Shown: positions 23,236-33,223 of the stretch, one piece after another | Numbering within the stretch: position 1 is the stretch's first letter | Layout: each line of letters begins with the position of its first letter | NCBI GenBank assembly: GCA_902532565.1 | Contig: CACAIR010000003.1 | Span: 21,144-85,143, forward strand | Reading direction: 5' to 3' | DNA from: an uncultured Pelagibacteraceae bacterium | GTDB lineage: Bacteria; Pseudomonadota; Alphaproteobacteria; Pelagibacterales; Pelagibacteraceae | Length of the DNA: 64,000 nucleotides | Translations under genes and position numbers: made by a program | Notes under the pieces: generated by a model | The model's database searches: none | Seen by the model: only the letters and a program-made list of their open reading frames with translations | Told to the model about the DNA's origin: nothing

Positions 23236-24168
23236 ATGAAATTATTATCTGGAAATAGCAATAAACCACTAAGCAAAAAAATTGCTAAATTCTTAAAATC
23301 AAAACTTGTGAATTCAAGTATAAGAAAGTTTTCTGATGGTGAAATTTACACTGAGATTAACGAAAACATAAGAGGAAATAGCATCTTTATTATTCAATCT
23401 ATTTCATCGCCAGCTAATGATAACTTAATGGAATTGCTGCTTTGTATCGATGCCTTAAAAAGATCATCTGCTAAAAATATTACAGCAGTGATACCGTATT
23501 TTGGTTATGCCAGACAAGACAGAAAAGTTGTACCAAGAACATCTATTTCAGCTAAATTAGTTTCTAATTTAATAACCAAGGCTGGTGCAGATAGAGTTGT
23601 AACAGTTGACTTACATGCAGGTCAAATACAAGGTTTTTTTGATTTACCAGTTGATAACCTTTTCTCTACACCGATTTTTGCAAGACATATCAAGAAAAAA
23701 ATAAAAAATAAAAATTTAATTTGTATTGCTCCAGATGTTGGAGGGACTGAAAGAGCAAGAGCTTTAGGAAAGTTATTAAATGTTGGCTTAGCTATAGTGG
23801 ATAAAAGAAGACCCAAACCTGGTCAATCTCAAGTAATGAATGTAATTGGTAATGTAAAAGATAAAACTTGTATAATTGTAGATGATATAATTGATTCTGG
23901 TGGGACTATTATAAATGCTGCAAAAGCACTTAAAGATAGAGGTGCAAAAGAAGTTTTTGTTTATATTTCTCATGGTGTGCTTAGTGGTGATGCTGTGAAA
24001 AAAATTAAAAAATCAATGATTAAAAATTTAGTCATAACAGATACTATTGATAATGAAGAAAAAGTTAAAAGTGCCAAAAATATTGAAGTTTTATCAATTT
24101 CCAGCTTAATGGGTGAGGCTATTAAAAGAATTTCAAACTCAACTTCTGTTTCCGATTTATTTAAATAA
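23236..24168 (+). CDS. prs: Ribose-phosphate pyrophosphokinase
   Basis: This enzyme makes PRPP from ribose 5-phosphate and ATP, feeding nucleotides, histidine and tryptophan. The 310 residues show the flexible catalytic loop YARQDRK, DLHAGQIQGFF, and the PRPP-binding loop VDDIIDSGGT. Length and order are normal for class I enzymes. rplY follows after 44 bases, then pth and ychF, a common alphaproteobacterial order. Confidence 0.96.
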   Translation: MKLLSGNSNKPLSKKIAKFLKSKLVNSSIRKFSDGEIYTEINENIRGNSIFIIQSISSPANDNLMELLLCIDALKRSSAKNITAVIPYFGYARQDRKVVPRTSISAKLVSNLITKAGADRVVTVDLHAGQIQGFFDLPVDNLFSTPIFARHIKKKIKNKNLICIAPDVGGTERARALGKLLNVGLAIVDKRRPKPGQSQVMNVIGNVKDKTCIIVDDIIDSGGTIINAAKALKDRGAKEVFVYISHGVLSGDAVKKIKKSMIKNLVITDTIDNEEKVKSAKNIEVLSISSLMGEAIKRISNSTSVSDLFK

Positions 24169-24212
24169 TTACCTTGAGTTATTTTAGAACATAAGCTAAA
24201 AACCTATTTTTT

Positions 24213-24932
24213 ATGATTTCACTAGAAGCAATTTCCAGAGATAATAAAACTAAAGGGCAACTTAGTGCTATAAGAAATAGCGGTAATGTACCTGCTATAG
24301 TTTATGGTGGAAAAGATAAAAATGAAAAAATCTCTATCTCAAAAAAGATATTAAAATTAACAATTGAAAAAGAAAATTTTTTATCAAATATAATTACCCT
24401 CTCAATTAACGGAAAAACTCAAAATGTTTTACCAAAAGAGGTAATATATGATGTTATAACTGATGAGCCCGTACATATTGATTTTTTAAGAGTTGTGCCT
24501 GGAGTGTTAATTAGAATTGAAGTGCCTGTTGAATTTATTAATCATGAGAAATCACCCGGTTTAAAAAGAGGTGGAGTGCTGAATATTGTAAGAAGAAAAA
24601 TAGAACTAAAATGTCCAAGTGAAAAAATACCTGAAAAACTAACTTTAGATCTTGATGGTATAGATATTGGTGAAAGTTTTAAAATTTCATCTGTAAAATT
24701 AGAGGATGATGTGATTCCTACAATTCAAGGAAGGGATTTTGTTATTGCAACACTAGCAGCTCCAACAGTCATGAAAGAACCTGAAAAACCAGTTGAAGAG
24801 GAGGCTGCAGAGGGAGAGGCGACTGAGGCAGCAGCCGAGGGTGATAAACCAGCTGAGGGAGTTGAGGGTGAGAAAAAAGAAGGCGACGATAAAAAAACTT
24901 CTGAAAAAAAATCTTCTGAAGAAAAAAAATAA
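24213..24932 (+). CDS. rplY: Large ribosomal subunit protein bL25 (CTC/TL5 form)
   Basis: The protein binds 5S rRNA in the large ribosomal subunit. It has the N-terminal L25 beta-barrel (LSAIRNSGNVPAIVYGG) and the CTC-type beta domain to about residue 190. A charged Glu/Ala/Lys-rich tail of about 45 residues follows (EEEAAEGEATEAAAEG, then Lys/Ser/Glu). Acidic tails occur in other alphaproteobacterial bL25 proteins. The tail is encoded by a purine-rich stretch that is much richer in G than its surroundings. pth follows after 34 bases. Confidence 0.95.
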   Translation: MISLEAISRDNKTKGQLSAIRNSGNVPAIVYGGKDKNEKISISKKILKLTIEKENFLSNIITLSINGKTQNVLPKEVIYDVITDEPVHIDFLRVVPGVLIRIEVPVEFINHEKSPGLKRGGVLNIVRRKIELKCPSEKIPEKLTLDLDGIDIGESFKISSVKLEDDVIPTIQGRDFVIATLAAPTVMKEPEKPVEEEAAEGEATEAAAEGDKPAEGVEGEKKEGDDKKTSEKKSSEEKK

Positions 24933-24966
24933 TCAAAAAATTGAAATCTAAATTTCAGTAAAACTT

Positions 24967-25527
24967 ATGCTTTTATTTGTAGGTCTTGGCAATCCAACAT
25001 CAGATAGTGAAAATAATCGACATAATGTTGGTTTCAAAATCATAGACGCAATAAATAAAAAATTTAGCCTTTCAAAACAAAAACCAAAATTTAAAGGACT
25101 TTTGACTACTGGAAATATTGAAGGTGAAAAGGTTTATGCGATAAAACCTTTAACTTTTATGAATGAGTCAGGGATTTGTATTAGAGAATTGTTAGAATAT
25201 TTCAAATTTGACGCCAAAGATGTAATTGTATTTCATGATGATCTTGACATTGAATTTGGAAAAATCAAAGCGAAGTTCGGAGGCTCGAGTGCAGGACACA
25301 ATGGGATTGCTTCTATTGATAAATTTATAGGCAAAGATTATTCAAGGGTAAGGATTGGTATCGGTAAACCAAAAACACCTATAGATATTAAAGATTATGT
25401 TTTGCAAAATTTTGATGAAGATGAACTTGTCGGTATAAATAAAATTTCTGAGAATATAACCGAGTCGATCGGGGACTTAATTAAGAAAAAGTTAGATATA
25501 TTCGCTAGTATAATTAACAATAAATAA
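24967..25527 (+). CDS. pth: Peptidyl-tRNA hydrolase
   Basis: Pth releases tRNA from peptidyl-tRNA that drops off the ribosome. The 186 residues have GLGNPTSDSENNRHNVGF with the catalytic His in RHN, PLTFMNESG, and FHDDLDIEFGKIKAKFGGSSAGHNGI with the second conserved His. The usual YxxTRHN reads ENNRHN here, a minor change. Its last base is the first base of ychF, so the two are coupled. Confidence 0.95.
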   Translation: MLLFVGLGNPTSDSENNRHNVGFKIIDAINKKFSLSKQKPKFKGLLTTGNIEGEKVYAIKPLTFMNESGICIRELLEYFKFDAKDVIVFHDDLDIEFGKIKAKFGGSSAGHNGIASIDKFIGKDYSRVRIGIGKPKTPIDIKDYVLQNFDEDELVGINKISENITESIGDLIKKKLDIFASIINNK

Positions 25528-26600
25528 TGAGTTTGAAGTGTGGAATAGTTGGTCTACCTAATGTAGGTAAATCAACTTTGTTCAATGCTTTAACAAATTC
25601 AAGTAAGGCTCAAGCGGCTAATTTTCCGTTTTGTACTATTGATCCAAATATAGGAATAGTACCTGTTCCAGATGAAAGATTAAATAATCTTGCGAAAATA
25701 TCAAAATCTAAAAAAATAATTAATACTACAATTTCTTTTGTTGATATTGCTGGATTAGTAAAGGGGGCATCTAAAGGAGAGGGATTAGGAAATAAATTTT
25801 TATCTCATATAAGAGAAGTTGACGCTACAATTCATATGATAAGGTGTTTCGATTCAGATGATATACAAAACGTAAATCCAACTGTGGATCCAGTTAGAGA
25901 CCTAGAGATTATTGAGACTGAGATGATGCTTGCAGATTTAGAATCTATCCAAAAAAGACTAGAAAAAAATAATAAAAAAAATATTGATAATGAACAATTA
26001 AAAATACTTGAGTCCGCTCTTAGCTATATAAACGACAATAAGAATATGAATGATCTAAAGAGTTTATTCGATAAAAAACAACTAAATCAAAGCGGATTAT
26101 TATCAATAAAACCTAAAATTTATGTTTGTAATGTAGATGAACAAAGTATTCAGAATGGAAATCATCATACAAAATCTTTTGTTGAAAAGTATGGTCAAGA
26201 AAACACAATAATTATTTCTGCAGATATTGAAAATCAGATAAATGAATTAGATTTGAAAGAAAAAATAAATTATATGGAAATGATTGGTTTAAAAGAAACT
26301 GGTTTAAATTTATTAATTCAAAAAGGATATAAAATTTTGGATCTTGAAACATATTTTACCTCAGGCCCAGAGGAAACCAGAGCATGGACCATTCAAAAAA
26401 ACTGTACGGCTCCAAAAGCTGCAGGCGAAATTCATACAGATTTTGAAAAAGGTTTTATTAAGGCAGAAACTGTGTCTTATGAAGATTTTATCTCTAATGA
26501 AGGTTGGGTTAATTCTAAAACAAATGGCAAGATGAGATTAGAGGGAAAAGATTATATTGTTAAAGATGGAGATGTTTTAAACTTCCGTTTCAATACGTGA
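25527..26600 (+). CDS. ychF: Redox-responsive ATPase YchF (Obg family)
   Basis: YchF is a TRAFAC-class NTPase that binds ribosomes and prefers ATP over GTP. Motifs are G1 GLPNVGKST, G3 DIAGLVKGASKGEGLG, and a C-terminal TGS domain from about residue 275 ([31 protein letters not shown]). The 357 residues match the family. It overlaps pth by one base and the converging petC by 24 bases at the 3' end. Confidence 0.95.
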   Translation: MSLKCGIVGLPNVGKSTLFNALTNSSKAQAANFPFCTIDPNIGIVPVPDERLNNLAKISKSKKIINTTISFVDIAGLVKGASKGEGLGNKFLSHIREVDATIHMIRCFDSDDIQNVNPTVDPVRDLEIIETEMMLADLESIQKRLEKNNKKNIDNEQLKILESALSYINDNKNMNDLKSLFDKKQLNQSGLLSIKPKIYVCNVDEQSIQNGNHHTKSFVEKYGQENTIIISADIENQINELDLKEKINYMEMIGLKETGLNLLIQKGYKILDLETYFTSGPEETRAWTIQKNCTAPKAAGEIHTDFEKGFIKAETVSYEDFISNEGWVNSKTNGKMRLEGKDYIVKDGDVLNFRFNT

Positions 26601-27356
26601 CCAAATCCTTTTCATACTAAAATATACAAGCACTGTAAGAATTATTAAATATATAATTGCTTTAAAACCCATTTGATGTCTTGCCTCTAAATGAGGTTCA
26701 GCTGCCCACATTAAAAATGTTGTTACATCTTTAGACATTTGCTCAACTGTTGAATTGGTTCCGTCGGCATATTCTATCAATCCATCTGATAACTGATTAG
26801 ACATTTTAATTTTATTTCCATACATATATTTATTGTAATAAACTCCATCATCTAATGAAACACCTGCTGGCGGATCTTCATATCCTTGTAAAAGAGAGTA
26901 AATGTAATCCACTCCACCACCTCTTGCTTTAACTAACACAGACATATCTGGAGGATAAGCTCCTCCATTGGCGGCTTGAGCGGCCTTAACATTTTCATAA
27001 GGCATCACAAATTTATCAGATAGCTTACCAGGTCTAGTAAACATCTCTCCATCTGCGTTTGGTCCATCTTTAACCTCAAATGATGCTGCTATTGCTTTTG
27101 CTTGAGCCTCACTAAATTCTGGTCCACCCTTTTCAGCCAAATTTCTATAACTTAAATATTTCATTGAATGACAAGAGGAACACACTTCCGTGTACACTTG
27201 ATAACCTCTTTGAAGTGCACTTCTATCAAACTTACCAAAAAGACCCTTAAAACTCCAATCAGTTTTCAAATACTCAGCTTTTTCAGCTGAAAATGAATTA
27301 TTTTGAGGTCCGACAAATAATAGGATTAATAATGATATCCTTAAAAAATTTTTCAC
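26577..27356 (-). CDS. petC: Cytochrome c1 of the bc1 complex
   Basis: This heme protein passes electrons from the Rieske centre to cytochrome c in the periplasm. A Sec signal peptide covers about residues 1-23. Covalent heme attachment is by CSSCH near residue 60, with KYLSYR after it. The likely Met ligand is in the conserved region around [24 protein letters not shown]. One C-terminal TM anchor is visible ([18 protein letters not shown]). It is the last gene of petABC and overlaps petB by 4 bases and ychF, tail-to-tail, by 24. Confidence 0.96.
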   Translation of the reverse strand: MKNFLRISLLILLFVGPQNNSFSAEKAEYLKTDWSFKGLFGKFDRSALQRGYQVYTEVCSSCHSMKYLSYRNLAEKGGPEFSEAQAKAIAASFEVKDGPNADGEMFTRPGKLSDKFVMPYENVKAAQAANGGAYPPDMSVLVKARGGGVDYIYSLLQGYEDPPAGVSLDDGVYYNKYMYGNKIKMSNQLSDGLIEYADGTNSTVEQMSKDVTTFLMWAAEPHLEARHQMGFKAIIYLIILTVLVYFSMKRIWSRIETEV

Positions 27357-28618
27357 TTAATTGTAAAACTTTCCTTGTTTTTAGCAGCTGCAAAATTTGT
27401 GGATCCTCCTAACACAGAGCCTGTAATGCTTAGAGGTATCGGAAGAGTTTTCTCCTTATAACCTAAGACTGGTAAAATAATTAAAAAATGTATGAAATAA
27501 TATGCCGTAGCAACTCTAGCTATCAATAAATATAAGCCTTCAGCCGGCATCGCTCCCACGTAACCTAATATCAAAACATCTACAACAAGTATCCAATAAA
27601 ATTGTTTATATAATGGTCTAAATACTGCTGATCTAATTTTAGATGTATCTAACCAAGGAAGAGCTGCTAAAATGAAAATAGCAGATAACATGGCAACTAC
27701 TCCTAACAATTTATCTGGAACCGATCTTAAAATTGCATAAAAAGGTAGCAAATACCATTCAGGTACTATGTGAGCTGGTGTCACTAGTGGATCTGCCTCA
27801 ATGTAATTATCTGCATGACCTAAAATATTCGGTGTATAAAAGACAAAAAATGCAAAAACAATCATAAACATCAATAAAGCAAAACCATCTTTGATTACAA
27901 TGTACGGATGAAATGGGACCGTATCCTTGGAAGGTTTTTTTACATCTATACCCACTGGATTATTGTTGCCTGGCACATGTAGTGCCCATATATGTAAAAC
28001 TACTAAACCTAAAATTAAAAAAGGAATTAAATAATGTAGTGTAAAAAATCTAGTTAATGTAGGATTATCAACTGAATAGCCACCCCATAACCATGTAACA
28101 ATTCCTTCACCAACCAATGGTATTGCACTAAATAAATTTGTTATTACGGTTGCTCCCCAAAAACTCATTTGTCCCCAAGGAAGCACATATCCCATAAACG
28201 CCGCCGCCATCATTAATAAATAAATGATAATACCTATAATCCATATTATTTCTCTTGGAGCCTTGTAAGAACCATAAAATAAAGATCTAAAGATATGAAT
28301 ATAAACTGCTAAAAAAAACATAGATGCTCCATTTGCATGTATATATCTAATTAGCCAACCATAATTTACATCTCTCATTATATGTTCAACGCTATCGAAA
28401 GCCATATCAGCATGAGCAATATAGTGCATCGCTAATACCAAGCCTGTCACAATTTGTGTAATTAAACAGAAAGTAAGAATACCTCCAAATGTCCACCAAT
28501 AATTAAGATTTTTTGGAGTTGGATAGTCTGTTAAATGGTTAGCCAATGTTAACAATGGTAAACGATCGTTAAACCATTTTCCAACTTTTGACTTTGGTGT
28601 GTATTCCTGATCACTCAT
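27353..28618 (-). CDS. petB: Cytochrome b of the bc1 complex
   Basis: This integral-membrane subunit holds the two b hemes and both quinone sites. The 421 residues have about eight TM segments. Visible marks are the heme-ligand helices ([48 protein letters not shown]), the Qo-site [20 protein letters not shown] and [21 protein letters not shown] (PEWY). It lies between petA (5-base gap) and petC (4-base overlap). It is a mitochondrial-like fused cytochrome b, not the split b6/IV type. Confidence 0.97.
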   Translation of the reverse strand: MSDQEYTPKSKVGKWFNDRLPLLTLANHLTDYPTPKNLNYWWTFGGILTFCLITQIVTGLVLAMHYIAHADMAFDSVEHIMRDVNYGWLIRYIHANGASMFFLAVYIHIFRSLFYGSYKAPREIIWIIGIIIYLLMMAAAFMGYVLPWGQMSFWGATVITNLFSAIPLVGEGIVTWLWGGYSVDNPTLTRFFTLHYLIPFLILGLVVLHIWALHVPGNNNPVGIDVKKPSKDTVPFHPYIVIKDGFALLMFMIVFAFFVFYTPNILGHADNYIEADPLVTPAHIVPEWYLLPFYAILRSVPDKLLGVVAMLSAIFILAALPWLDTSKIRSAVFRPLYKQFYWILVVDVLILGYVGAMPAEGLYLLIARVATAYYFIHFLIILPVLGYKEKTLPIPLSITGSVLGGSTNFAAAKNKESFTIK

Positions 28619-28623
28619 GAGTT

Positions 28624-29133
28624 TTATCCAATTTTAATTGTGTTTGCGTTAACAAATTCATATTTCGGAATTTCCATATTTGTGGGTGCAGGACCTTTTC
28701 TAATTCTGCCAGATATATCATAATGTGATCCATGGCATGGACAAAACCAACCGTTGTAATCCCCTTTTTGGTCTAATGGAACACATCCTAAATGAGTGCA
28801 CACACCAAGCATCACTAACCACTCGGGATCTTTTGCTCGATCTTCATCTTTCTCTGGATGTTTTAATTCCTCCAACTTTACTGATTTTGCTTCTGCTATT
28901 TCTTCTTGAGTTCTTCTACGAATAAAAACAGGTTTACCCCTCCATAAAACTGTAATAGTTTTGCCTGGATTAACTGTACTAACATCGACCTCTGTACTAG
29001 CCAAAGCTTTAACCGAAGCATCTGGATTCATTTGATCTATCATGGGCCAAATAGTTGCACCTACACCCACGGCCCCAACAGCATAAGTAGCTGTAAATAA
29101 GAAATCTCTTCTATTGGTTTTTTTATCTGACAT
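28624..29133 (-). CDS. petA: Rieske iron-sulfur protein of the bc1 complex
   Basis: This subunit takes electrons from quinol at the Qo site. The N-terminus has a Tat-like segment ([20 protein letters not shown]) that also acts as the membrane anchor. The [2Fe-2S] ligands are in CTHLGCVPL and CPCHGSHYD, followed by the Pro loop GPAPTN. At 169 residues it is slightly short but complete. It is the first gene of petABC and is divergent from trmL across 93 bases with a palindromic double -10 region. Confidence 0.96.
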   Translation of the reverse strand: MSDKKTNRRDFLFTATYAVGAVGVGATIWPMIDQMNPDASVKALASTEVDVSTVNPGKTITVLWRGKPVFIRRRTQEEIAEAKSVKLEELKHPEKDEDRAKDPEWLVMLGVCTHLGCVPLDQKGDYNGWFCPCHGSHYDISGRIRKGPAPTNMEIPKYEFVNANTIKIG

Positions 29134-29178
29134 TAGTTTATTTAGTTAAATATACTCAATTTAGAATTTTTCTACTTA

Positions 29179-29198
29179 ATTATATGATTTCATATAAT
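29179..29198. promoter_or_regulatory. Palindrome carrying a -10 box on each strand, between petA and trmL
   Basis: ATTATATGA-TT-TCATATAAT is a perfect inverted repeat with 9-base arms. It contains TATAAT on the plus strand (29193-29198, toward trmL) and TATAAT on the minus strand (29184-29179, toward petA). Both are at reasonable distances from their start codons: 28 bases to trmL and 45 bases to petA. The -35 regions are weak. It could be two overlapping promoters or an operator; AT-rich DNA makes palindromes by chance more often. Confidence 0.45.
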
Positions 29199-29226
29199 AT
29201 AAATTATCAAATTTACTACTGAAAGA

Positions 29227-29700
29227 ATGACACAGAAATCATCAAATCAAAGGCCTAAAATTGCATTATTTGAACCTGATATACCGCAAAATACAGCATC
29301 AATAATTAGAACATGTGCATGTCTTGGTGCAAAACTAGAAATTATAGAGCCATGTGGATTCTTGCTGTCTGACAAGAGGTTTAAAAGAGTTGTAATGGAT
29401 TACATGGATGAAAAAGATATCAACTTTTATCAGAGTGCCGAGATCTTTTTTAATAAAAAGCAAAATGAGAGAGTTATATTGATGACCACTAAATCTTCAG
29501 TATCATATTCTAAATTCAAATTTGAAAAAAATGATACTATTTTATTCGGGCGTGAAAGTGCTGGAGTTCCAGAAAAAGTACATAAAATTGTTAGGAAAAG
29601 GTTAAAAATACCATTGGAAAATAATAAACGATCATTAAATTTAGCATCATCTGTTGCAATTATTTTAGCAGAATGTTTAAAACAAACAAGATGGACTTAG
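29227..29700 (+). CDS. trmL: tRNA (cytidine/uridine(34)-2'-O)-methyltransferase
   Basis: TrmL methylates the ribose of the wobble base of certain leucine tRNAs. The 157-residue single-domain SPOUT protein has the N-terminal ALFEPDIPQNTASIIRTCACLGAKLEIIEPCGF, the FGRESAGVP motif and the C-terminal knot region IPLENNKRSLNLASSVAIILAE. Length matches E. coli TrmL. It leads a plus-strand run with hemF and greA and is divergent from petABC. hemF begins 10 bases before its stop. Confidence 0.94.
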   Translation: MTQKSSNQRPKIALFEPDIPQNTASIIRTCACLGAKLEIIEPCGFLLSDKRFKRVVMDYMDEKDINFYQSAEIFFNKKQNERVILMTTKSSVSYSKFKFEKNDTILFGRESAGVPEKVHKIVRKRLKIPLENNKRSLNLASSVAIILAECLKQTRWT

Positions 29701-30518
29701 AAATTAAAAAAGATTTAACAAGTAACTGGTTTAAATTACTTCAAGACTCAATTTGCATTGACATCTTAAACTTAGAAAATAATAAAATTAAATTTCAAAC
29801 AACTTCTTGGAAAAGAAATCTAAACAGAGATGAGGGTGGAGGAGAGTACAGAATATTAACAAATGGTGATGTGTTTGAAAAAGTAGGTGTAAATTTTTCA
29901 AAGGTTTACGGAAAATTTCCTGAGAAATTTAAAAAAAATATCTTTGGTGCAGAAAAAAATCCTCGATTTTGGGCATCGGGAGTATCTGTTGTCATGCACA
30001 TGAAAAATCCTTTAATTCCAGCGATGCATTTCAACACTAGATATATATCCACTACTAAGCAATGGTTTGGTGGGGGTATGGATGTAACTCCATCAAAAAT
30101 AGATAATTTAGAAAAGAAATATTTTCACCAAACTATAAAAAAAATGTGTGATAATCATAATAAGAATTATTATAAAAAGTATAAAAAATGGTGTGATGAG
30201 TACTTTTATTTAGCACATCGAAAAGAAGCCAGGGGTATCGGTGGAATTTTTTTTGACTATAAAAATAATAATTTTGAAAAAGATTTTACTTTTGTTAGAG
30301 ATGTTGGCGTTACATTTCAGATTATTTTTAATGATATTATTCGGAAAAAATTGAAAAAAAAATGGACTATTCGCGATAAAGAAATTCAATATTTTAAAAG
30401 AGGTAGATATGTTGAATTTAACTTATTGTATGATAGAGGAACAAAATTTGGATTACAGACTGGTGGAAATATAGAAGGAATTTTAATGTCACTTCCTCCT
30501 TTTGCTAAATGGAAATAA
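29691..30518 (+). CDS. hemF: Oxygen-dependent coproporphyrinogen III oxidase
   Basis: HemF converts coproporphyrinogen III to protoporphyrinogen IX with O2, a late step in heme synthesis. I prefer the ATG at 29691 (275 residues) over 29673, which adds six residues inside trmL. Conserved segments are [60 protein letters not shown] and the C-terminal [22 protein letters not shown]. The obligately aerobic form fits the nearby bc1 and aa3 genes. greA begins 1 base after the stop. Confidence 0.96.
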   Translation: MDLEIKKDLTSNWFKLLQDSICIDILNLENNKIKFQTTSWKRNLNRDEGGGEYRILTNGDVFEKVGVNFSKVYGKFPEKFKKNIFGAEKNPRFWASGVSVVMHMKNPLIPAMHFNTRYISTTKQWFGGGMDVTPSKIDNLEKKYFHQTIKKMCDNHNKNYYKKYKKWCDEYFYLAHRKEARGIGGIFFDYKNNNFEKDFTFVRDVGVTFQIIFNDIIRKKLKKKWTIRDKEIQYFKRGRYVEFNLLYDRGTKFGLQTGGNIEGILMSLPPFAKWK

Positions 30519-30519
30519 T

Positions 30520-30996
30520 ATGGAAAAAGAACCAATAACCATCCAAGGATTAGAGAAATTAAAAGAGGAATTAATTTATTTAAAAGAAAAAAAGAGACCA
30601 GAAATAGTTGCAGCTATTGCTGAGGCCAGGTCTCATGGAGATTTAAAAGAAAATGCTGAATATCACGCAGCAAAAGAAGAACAGTCACACAATGAAGGTA
30701 GAATAACAGAAATAAATGATATTATTGCAAGAGCTAATGTAATTGATGTAACAAAAATAAATAATGATGGCAAAGTAATTTTTGGTGCTACTGTTTTTTT
30801 AGAAAATTTGGATACAGGAGAAAAGATTAATTATAAAATTGTAGGAAAAGATGAGGCTGATTTAAAAAAAAAACTAATCTATTTTCAGTCACCAATCGGT
30901 AAAGGACTAATTGGAAAAAATAAAAAAGACCTTGTTGAAATAGACACCCCAGCTGGCTTAAAAAATTTTGAAATTATAGATGTACAATATATCTAA
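30520..30996 (+). CDS. greA: Transcription elongation factor GreA
   Basis: GreA rescues backtracked RNA polymerase by stimulating transcript cleavage. The ATG at 30520 ([18 protein letters not shown]) gives 158 residues, the same as E. coli GreA; the ORF-track start at 30502 lies in hemF. The N-terminal coiled coil bears the acidic tip region [22 protein letters not shown]. The C-terminal FKBP-like domain ends [18 protein letters not shown]. In many alphaproteobacteria greA lies beside carB; here it is near hemF. Its stop shares CTAA with the stop of the converging cca gene. Confidence 0.96.
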   Translation: MEKEPITIQGLEKLKEELIYLKEKKRPEIVAAIAEARSHGDLKENAEYHAAKEEQSHNEGRITEINDIIARANVIDVTKINNDGKVIFGATVFLENLDTGEKINYKIVGKDEADLKKKLIYFQSPIGKGLIGKNKKDLVEIDTPAGLKNFEIIDVQYI

Positions 30997-32267
30997 CTAT
31001 TAATAATTTTATCTATCTGTTTTTCAGACAGCTTAAAATCATTATTTACCCACTCTTCCTCAATATCTTTAAGCTTATTTCCAAGAATTTTTCCTTCTGG
31101 AATTTGGTAATTTTCCATCAAAAATTTTGCTCCTACAGGCATGGAAGGTAAGTTTTTAGATTGAAATGCTTCAATATATTTAAGAAGTTTTTTCTCAACT
31201 TTTCGTGATTTAAAAATCTTAAAACTTAAAATATCAATTAAAGATTGTTTGCCTTGATAATAAAAGATTTTGTTCAAATTCTTTTCAGAAAAGGAGTTTG
31301 ATAAAATTTTACTTTTATAAAACTCATTTATTGTCTTAAGTCGTTTTTGCTCTTTTTTAGATAAGTTAAATTTATAAAGAAAAAAATCTAAATTATCAGT
31401 TTTATCAATAGTTAAAATTGATAATAAAAATATAAAATCTGCTTCTTCTATTTTCATTTTTGCAAATGTATTGGGATTAGAAAAAATTTTAATATTTATA
31501 AGTTGAGGAAAAATAATCTCAAATAATTCTAAGGAAAATTTATCTTTAGACAATTTTGTAAATATATTTGATTTAAAATATTTTTTTAGCTCATCAAATA
31601 ATCTCTCATTAGATAAATTAGAAATACCAATAATGTTTCTTTTAATCAGACTTACAATATAAAATTCATGATTATAATTTGAATAATTCAAATGAAATCT
31701 TAAATAACGAAGAATTCTTAAATAATCCTCTTTAATTCTTTTTTCTGGATCTCCAATAAATTTAATAACGCCCTTCTCTAAATCGTCTTTTCCATTAAAA
31801 GGATCAAATAAATTTCCATCAATATCTGAATAAATTGAATTGATCGTAAAATCTCTCCTAGATGCATCTTTTTTCCAATCTTTTGAGAAACTTACTTGGG
31901 CATGTCTACCATCTGTTTCTAGATCTTCTCTTAAGCTTGTAATTTCAAAACTATGACTATCTATTACAGCCGTAACAGTACCATGTTCAATTCCAGTTTT
32001 GTAAAATTTTATATCACTTTTTTTTAAGGCATCACATACCTGTTCTGGATTCAAATTTGTAGCTAAGTCAATATCATCAACTTCCTCTTTTTTAATTATT
32101 TTTCGGATACAACCACCTACATATCGAATTTCTGCATCACTTGAAAAATCATTTATAGAACTGAAAATTTTCTTAACTGGAGTATTTTTTGATAGTTCAA
32201 TTATTTTTTTTGAAACATAATTTTTATTATTTGTTCTTTTTATAAAATTATTTAAAAAATTAATCAT
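30993..32267 (-). CDS. cca: CCA tRNA nucleotidyltransferase / poly(A) polymerase family
   Basis: This class II nucleotidyltransferase adds or repairs the 3' CCA of tRNAs. Visible motifs are RYVGGCIRK, the catalytic DxD in [31 protein letters not shown], the base-selecting region [13 protein letters not shown] and [13 protein letters not shown]. The C-terminal half is Lys/Phe/Ile-rich and less conserved. PcnB-type poly(A) polymerase cannot be fully excluded, but the length (424) and alphaproteobacterial pattern favour CCA addition. Its ATG is only 3 bases after the CCA end of the tRNA-Gln gene on the same strand, so its message may begin where the tRNA is trimmed. Confidence 0.9.
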   Translation of the reverse strand: MINFLNNFIKRTNNKNYVSKKIIELSKNTPVKKIFSSINDFSSDAEIRYVGGCIRKIIKKEEVDDIDLATNLNPEQVCDALKKSDIKFYKTGIEHGTVTAVIDSHSFEITSLREDLETDGRHAQVSFSKDWKKDASRRDFTINSIYSDIDGNLFDPFNGKDDLEKGVIKFIGDPEKRIKEDYLRILRYLRFHLNYSNYNHEFYIVSLIKRNIIGISNLSNERLFDELKKYFKSNIFTKLSKDKFSLELFEIIFPQLINIKIFSNPNTFAKMKIEEADFIFLLSILTIDKTDNLDFFLYKFNLSKKEQKRLKTINEFYKSKILSNSFSEKNLNKIFYYQGKQSLIDILSFKIFKSRKVEKKLLKYIEAFQSKNLPSMPVGAKFLMENYQIPEGKILGNKLKDIEEEWVNNDFKLSEKQIDKIINS

Positions 32268-32270
32268 ATT

Positions 32271-32344
32271 TGGCTGGGGCGCTAGGATTCGAACCTAGGA
32301 TGCAGGTACCAAAAACCCGTGCCTTACCACTTGGCTACGCCCCA
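32271..32344 (-). tRNA. tRNA-Gln (anticodon UUG)
   Basis: The reverse complement reads TGGGGCGTAGCCAAGTGG and so on, and folds as a 74-base tRNA with encoded CCA. The acceptor stem pairs TGGGGCG with CGCCCCA. The anticodon arm is CGGGT-TTTTGGT-ACCTG with TTG at positions 34-36 and one G-U pair. The T arm is CCTAG-GTTCGAA-TCCTAGC-like with GTTCGAATC. The sequence closely follows E. coli tRNA-Gln. It lies between ispE (33 bases upstream) and cca (3 bases downstream), all on the minus strand. Confidence 0.96.
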
Positions 32345-32377
32345 ATAATATCTTCGTATAGCACAAAAAATACAAAT

Positions 32378-33223
32378 TTATATAGTTTTTGATGTCTTGC
32401 ACCAATAATTTCTGAATTGTTTTTTCACTTTTTTTTCAGCCTCTTTGCACAATTTAGCCGAACTGAAGTAAGTTATTATTGCAGAACCAGAACCTGTCAT
32501 TCTTACAAATTCGATATTAGAAAGATTTTCTAAAAAATTCTTTAAATTTTTTAACTTTGGGTATTCTTTAAGTGCAATTGTTTCTAAGTCATTTCTCTTA
32601 TTCTTTAAAAATCTAGTGGTGAATATGTCCTTAGATATCAAATTGAATTCCGGTTTAGAAAACTTCTTAACTTTCGAGTAAATTTTTTTTGTAGAACAGC
32701 CAAAACCTGGTTTAACAATTAAAACATGAAATTTATTCTTAGATAGCAAAGTTTTAATTTTGTAATTTTTTTTTAAAACTAAATTTTTTGAGTAAAGTCC
32801 CAGAATGACATCAGATCCAATCAATTTAGATATTTCGATTACCCTTTTTTTTTGTAATTTGATTAATCTTTTTTTTAAAAAAAAATTTAATACACTCGCT
32901 GCATTCATCGATCCTCCTCCAAGACCAGATTTTGAAGGAATATTTTTTTTTATAGTTATCTTATATTTTTTTTTAAGTAATTTTCTTTTTTCAAATAATT
33001 TCATTAAATGAGAGACTGTATTATTAGGCTTTATCCCTGTAGAAAATTTTCCATAAAACCTTACTTTATGGTTTTTAAGGTCGATTTTTTTTATCTTAAT
33101 TTCGTCATGTAAATCTAAAAAACTAACAAGGCTCTCGATCCTATGGAGTAATTTTGATTTACCAACTACATTTAAAGCTAAATTAATCTTCGCATGAGAT
33201 TTAATTGTAGAATAACTCATCAT
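32378..33223 (-). CDS. ispE: 4-diphosphocytidyl-2-C-methyl-D-erythritol kinase
   Basis: IspE phosphorylates CDP-methylerythritol in the MEP isoprenoid pathway, which supplies ubiquinone, heme A side chains and the carotenoid genes seen later. This 281-residue GHMP kinase has the N-terminal HAKINLALNVVGK, the ATP loop PSKSGLGGGSMNAA, and C-terminal RMTGSGSAII. It overlaps the upstream TPR gene by 4 bases (ATGA) and is followed by tRNA-Gln. Confidence 0.95.
   Translation of the reverse strand: MMSYSTIKSHAKINLALNVVGKSKLLHRIESLVSFLDLHDEIKIKKIDLKNHKVRFYGKFSTGIKPNNTVSHLMKLFEKRKLLKKKYKITIKKNIPSKSGLGGGSMNAASVLNFFLKKRLIKLQKKRVIEISKLIGSDVILGLYSKNLVLKKNYKIKTLLSKNKFHVLIVKPGFGCSTKKIYSKVKKFSKPEFNLISKDIFTTRFLKNKRNDLETIALKEYPKLKNLKNFLENLSNIEFVRMTGSGSAIITYFSSAKLCKEAEKKVKKQFRNYWCKTSKTI

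Noticed and set aside
24174-24210. TTGAGT as -35 of a rplY promoter
   Set aside because: No acceptable -10 box at 16-18 bases; rplY may be read from upstream or from an unrecognised promoter.
26344-26535. 63-residue plus-strand ORF in ychF
   Set aside because: Shadow of the ychF TGS region in another frame; low-complexity Lys/Gln composition.
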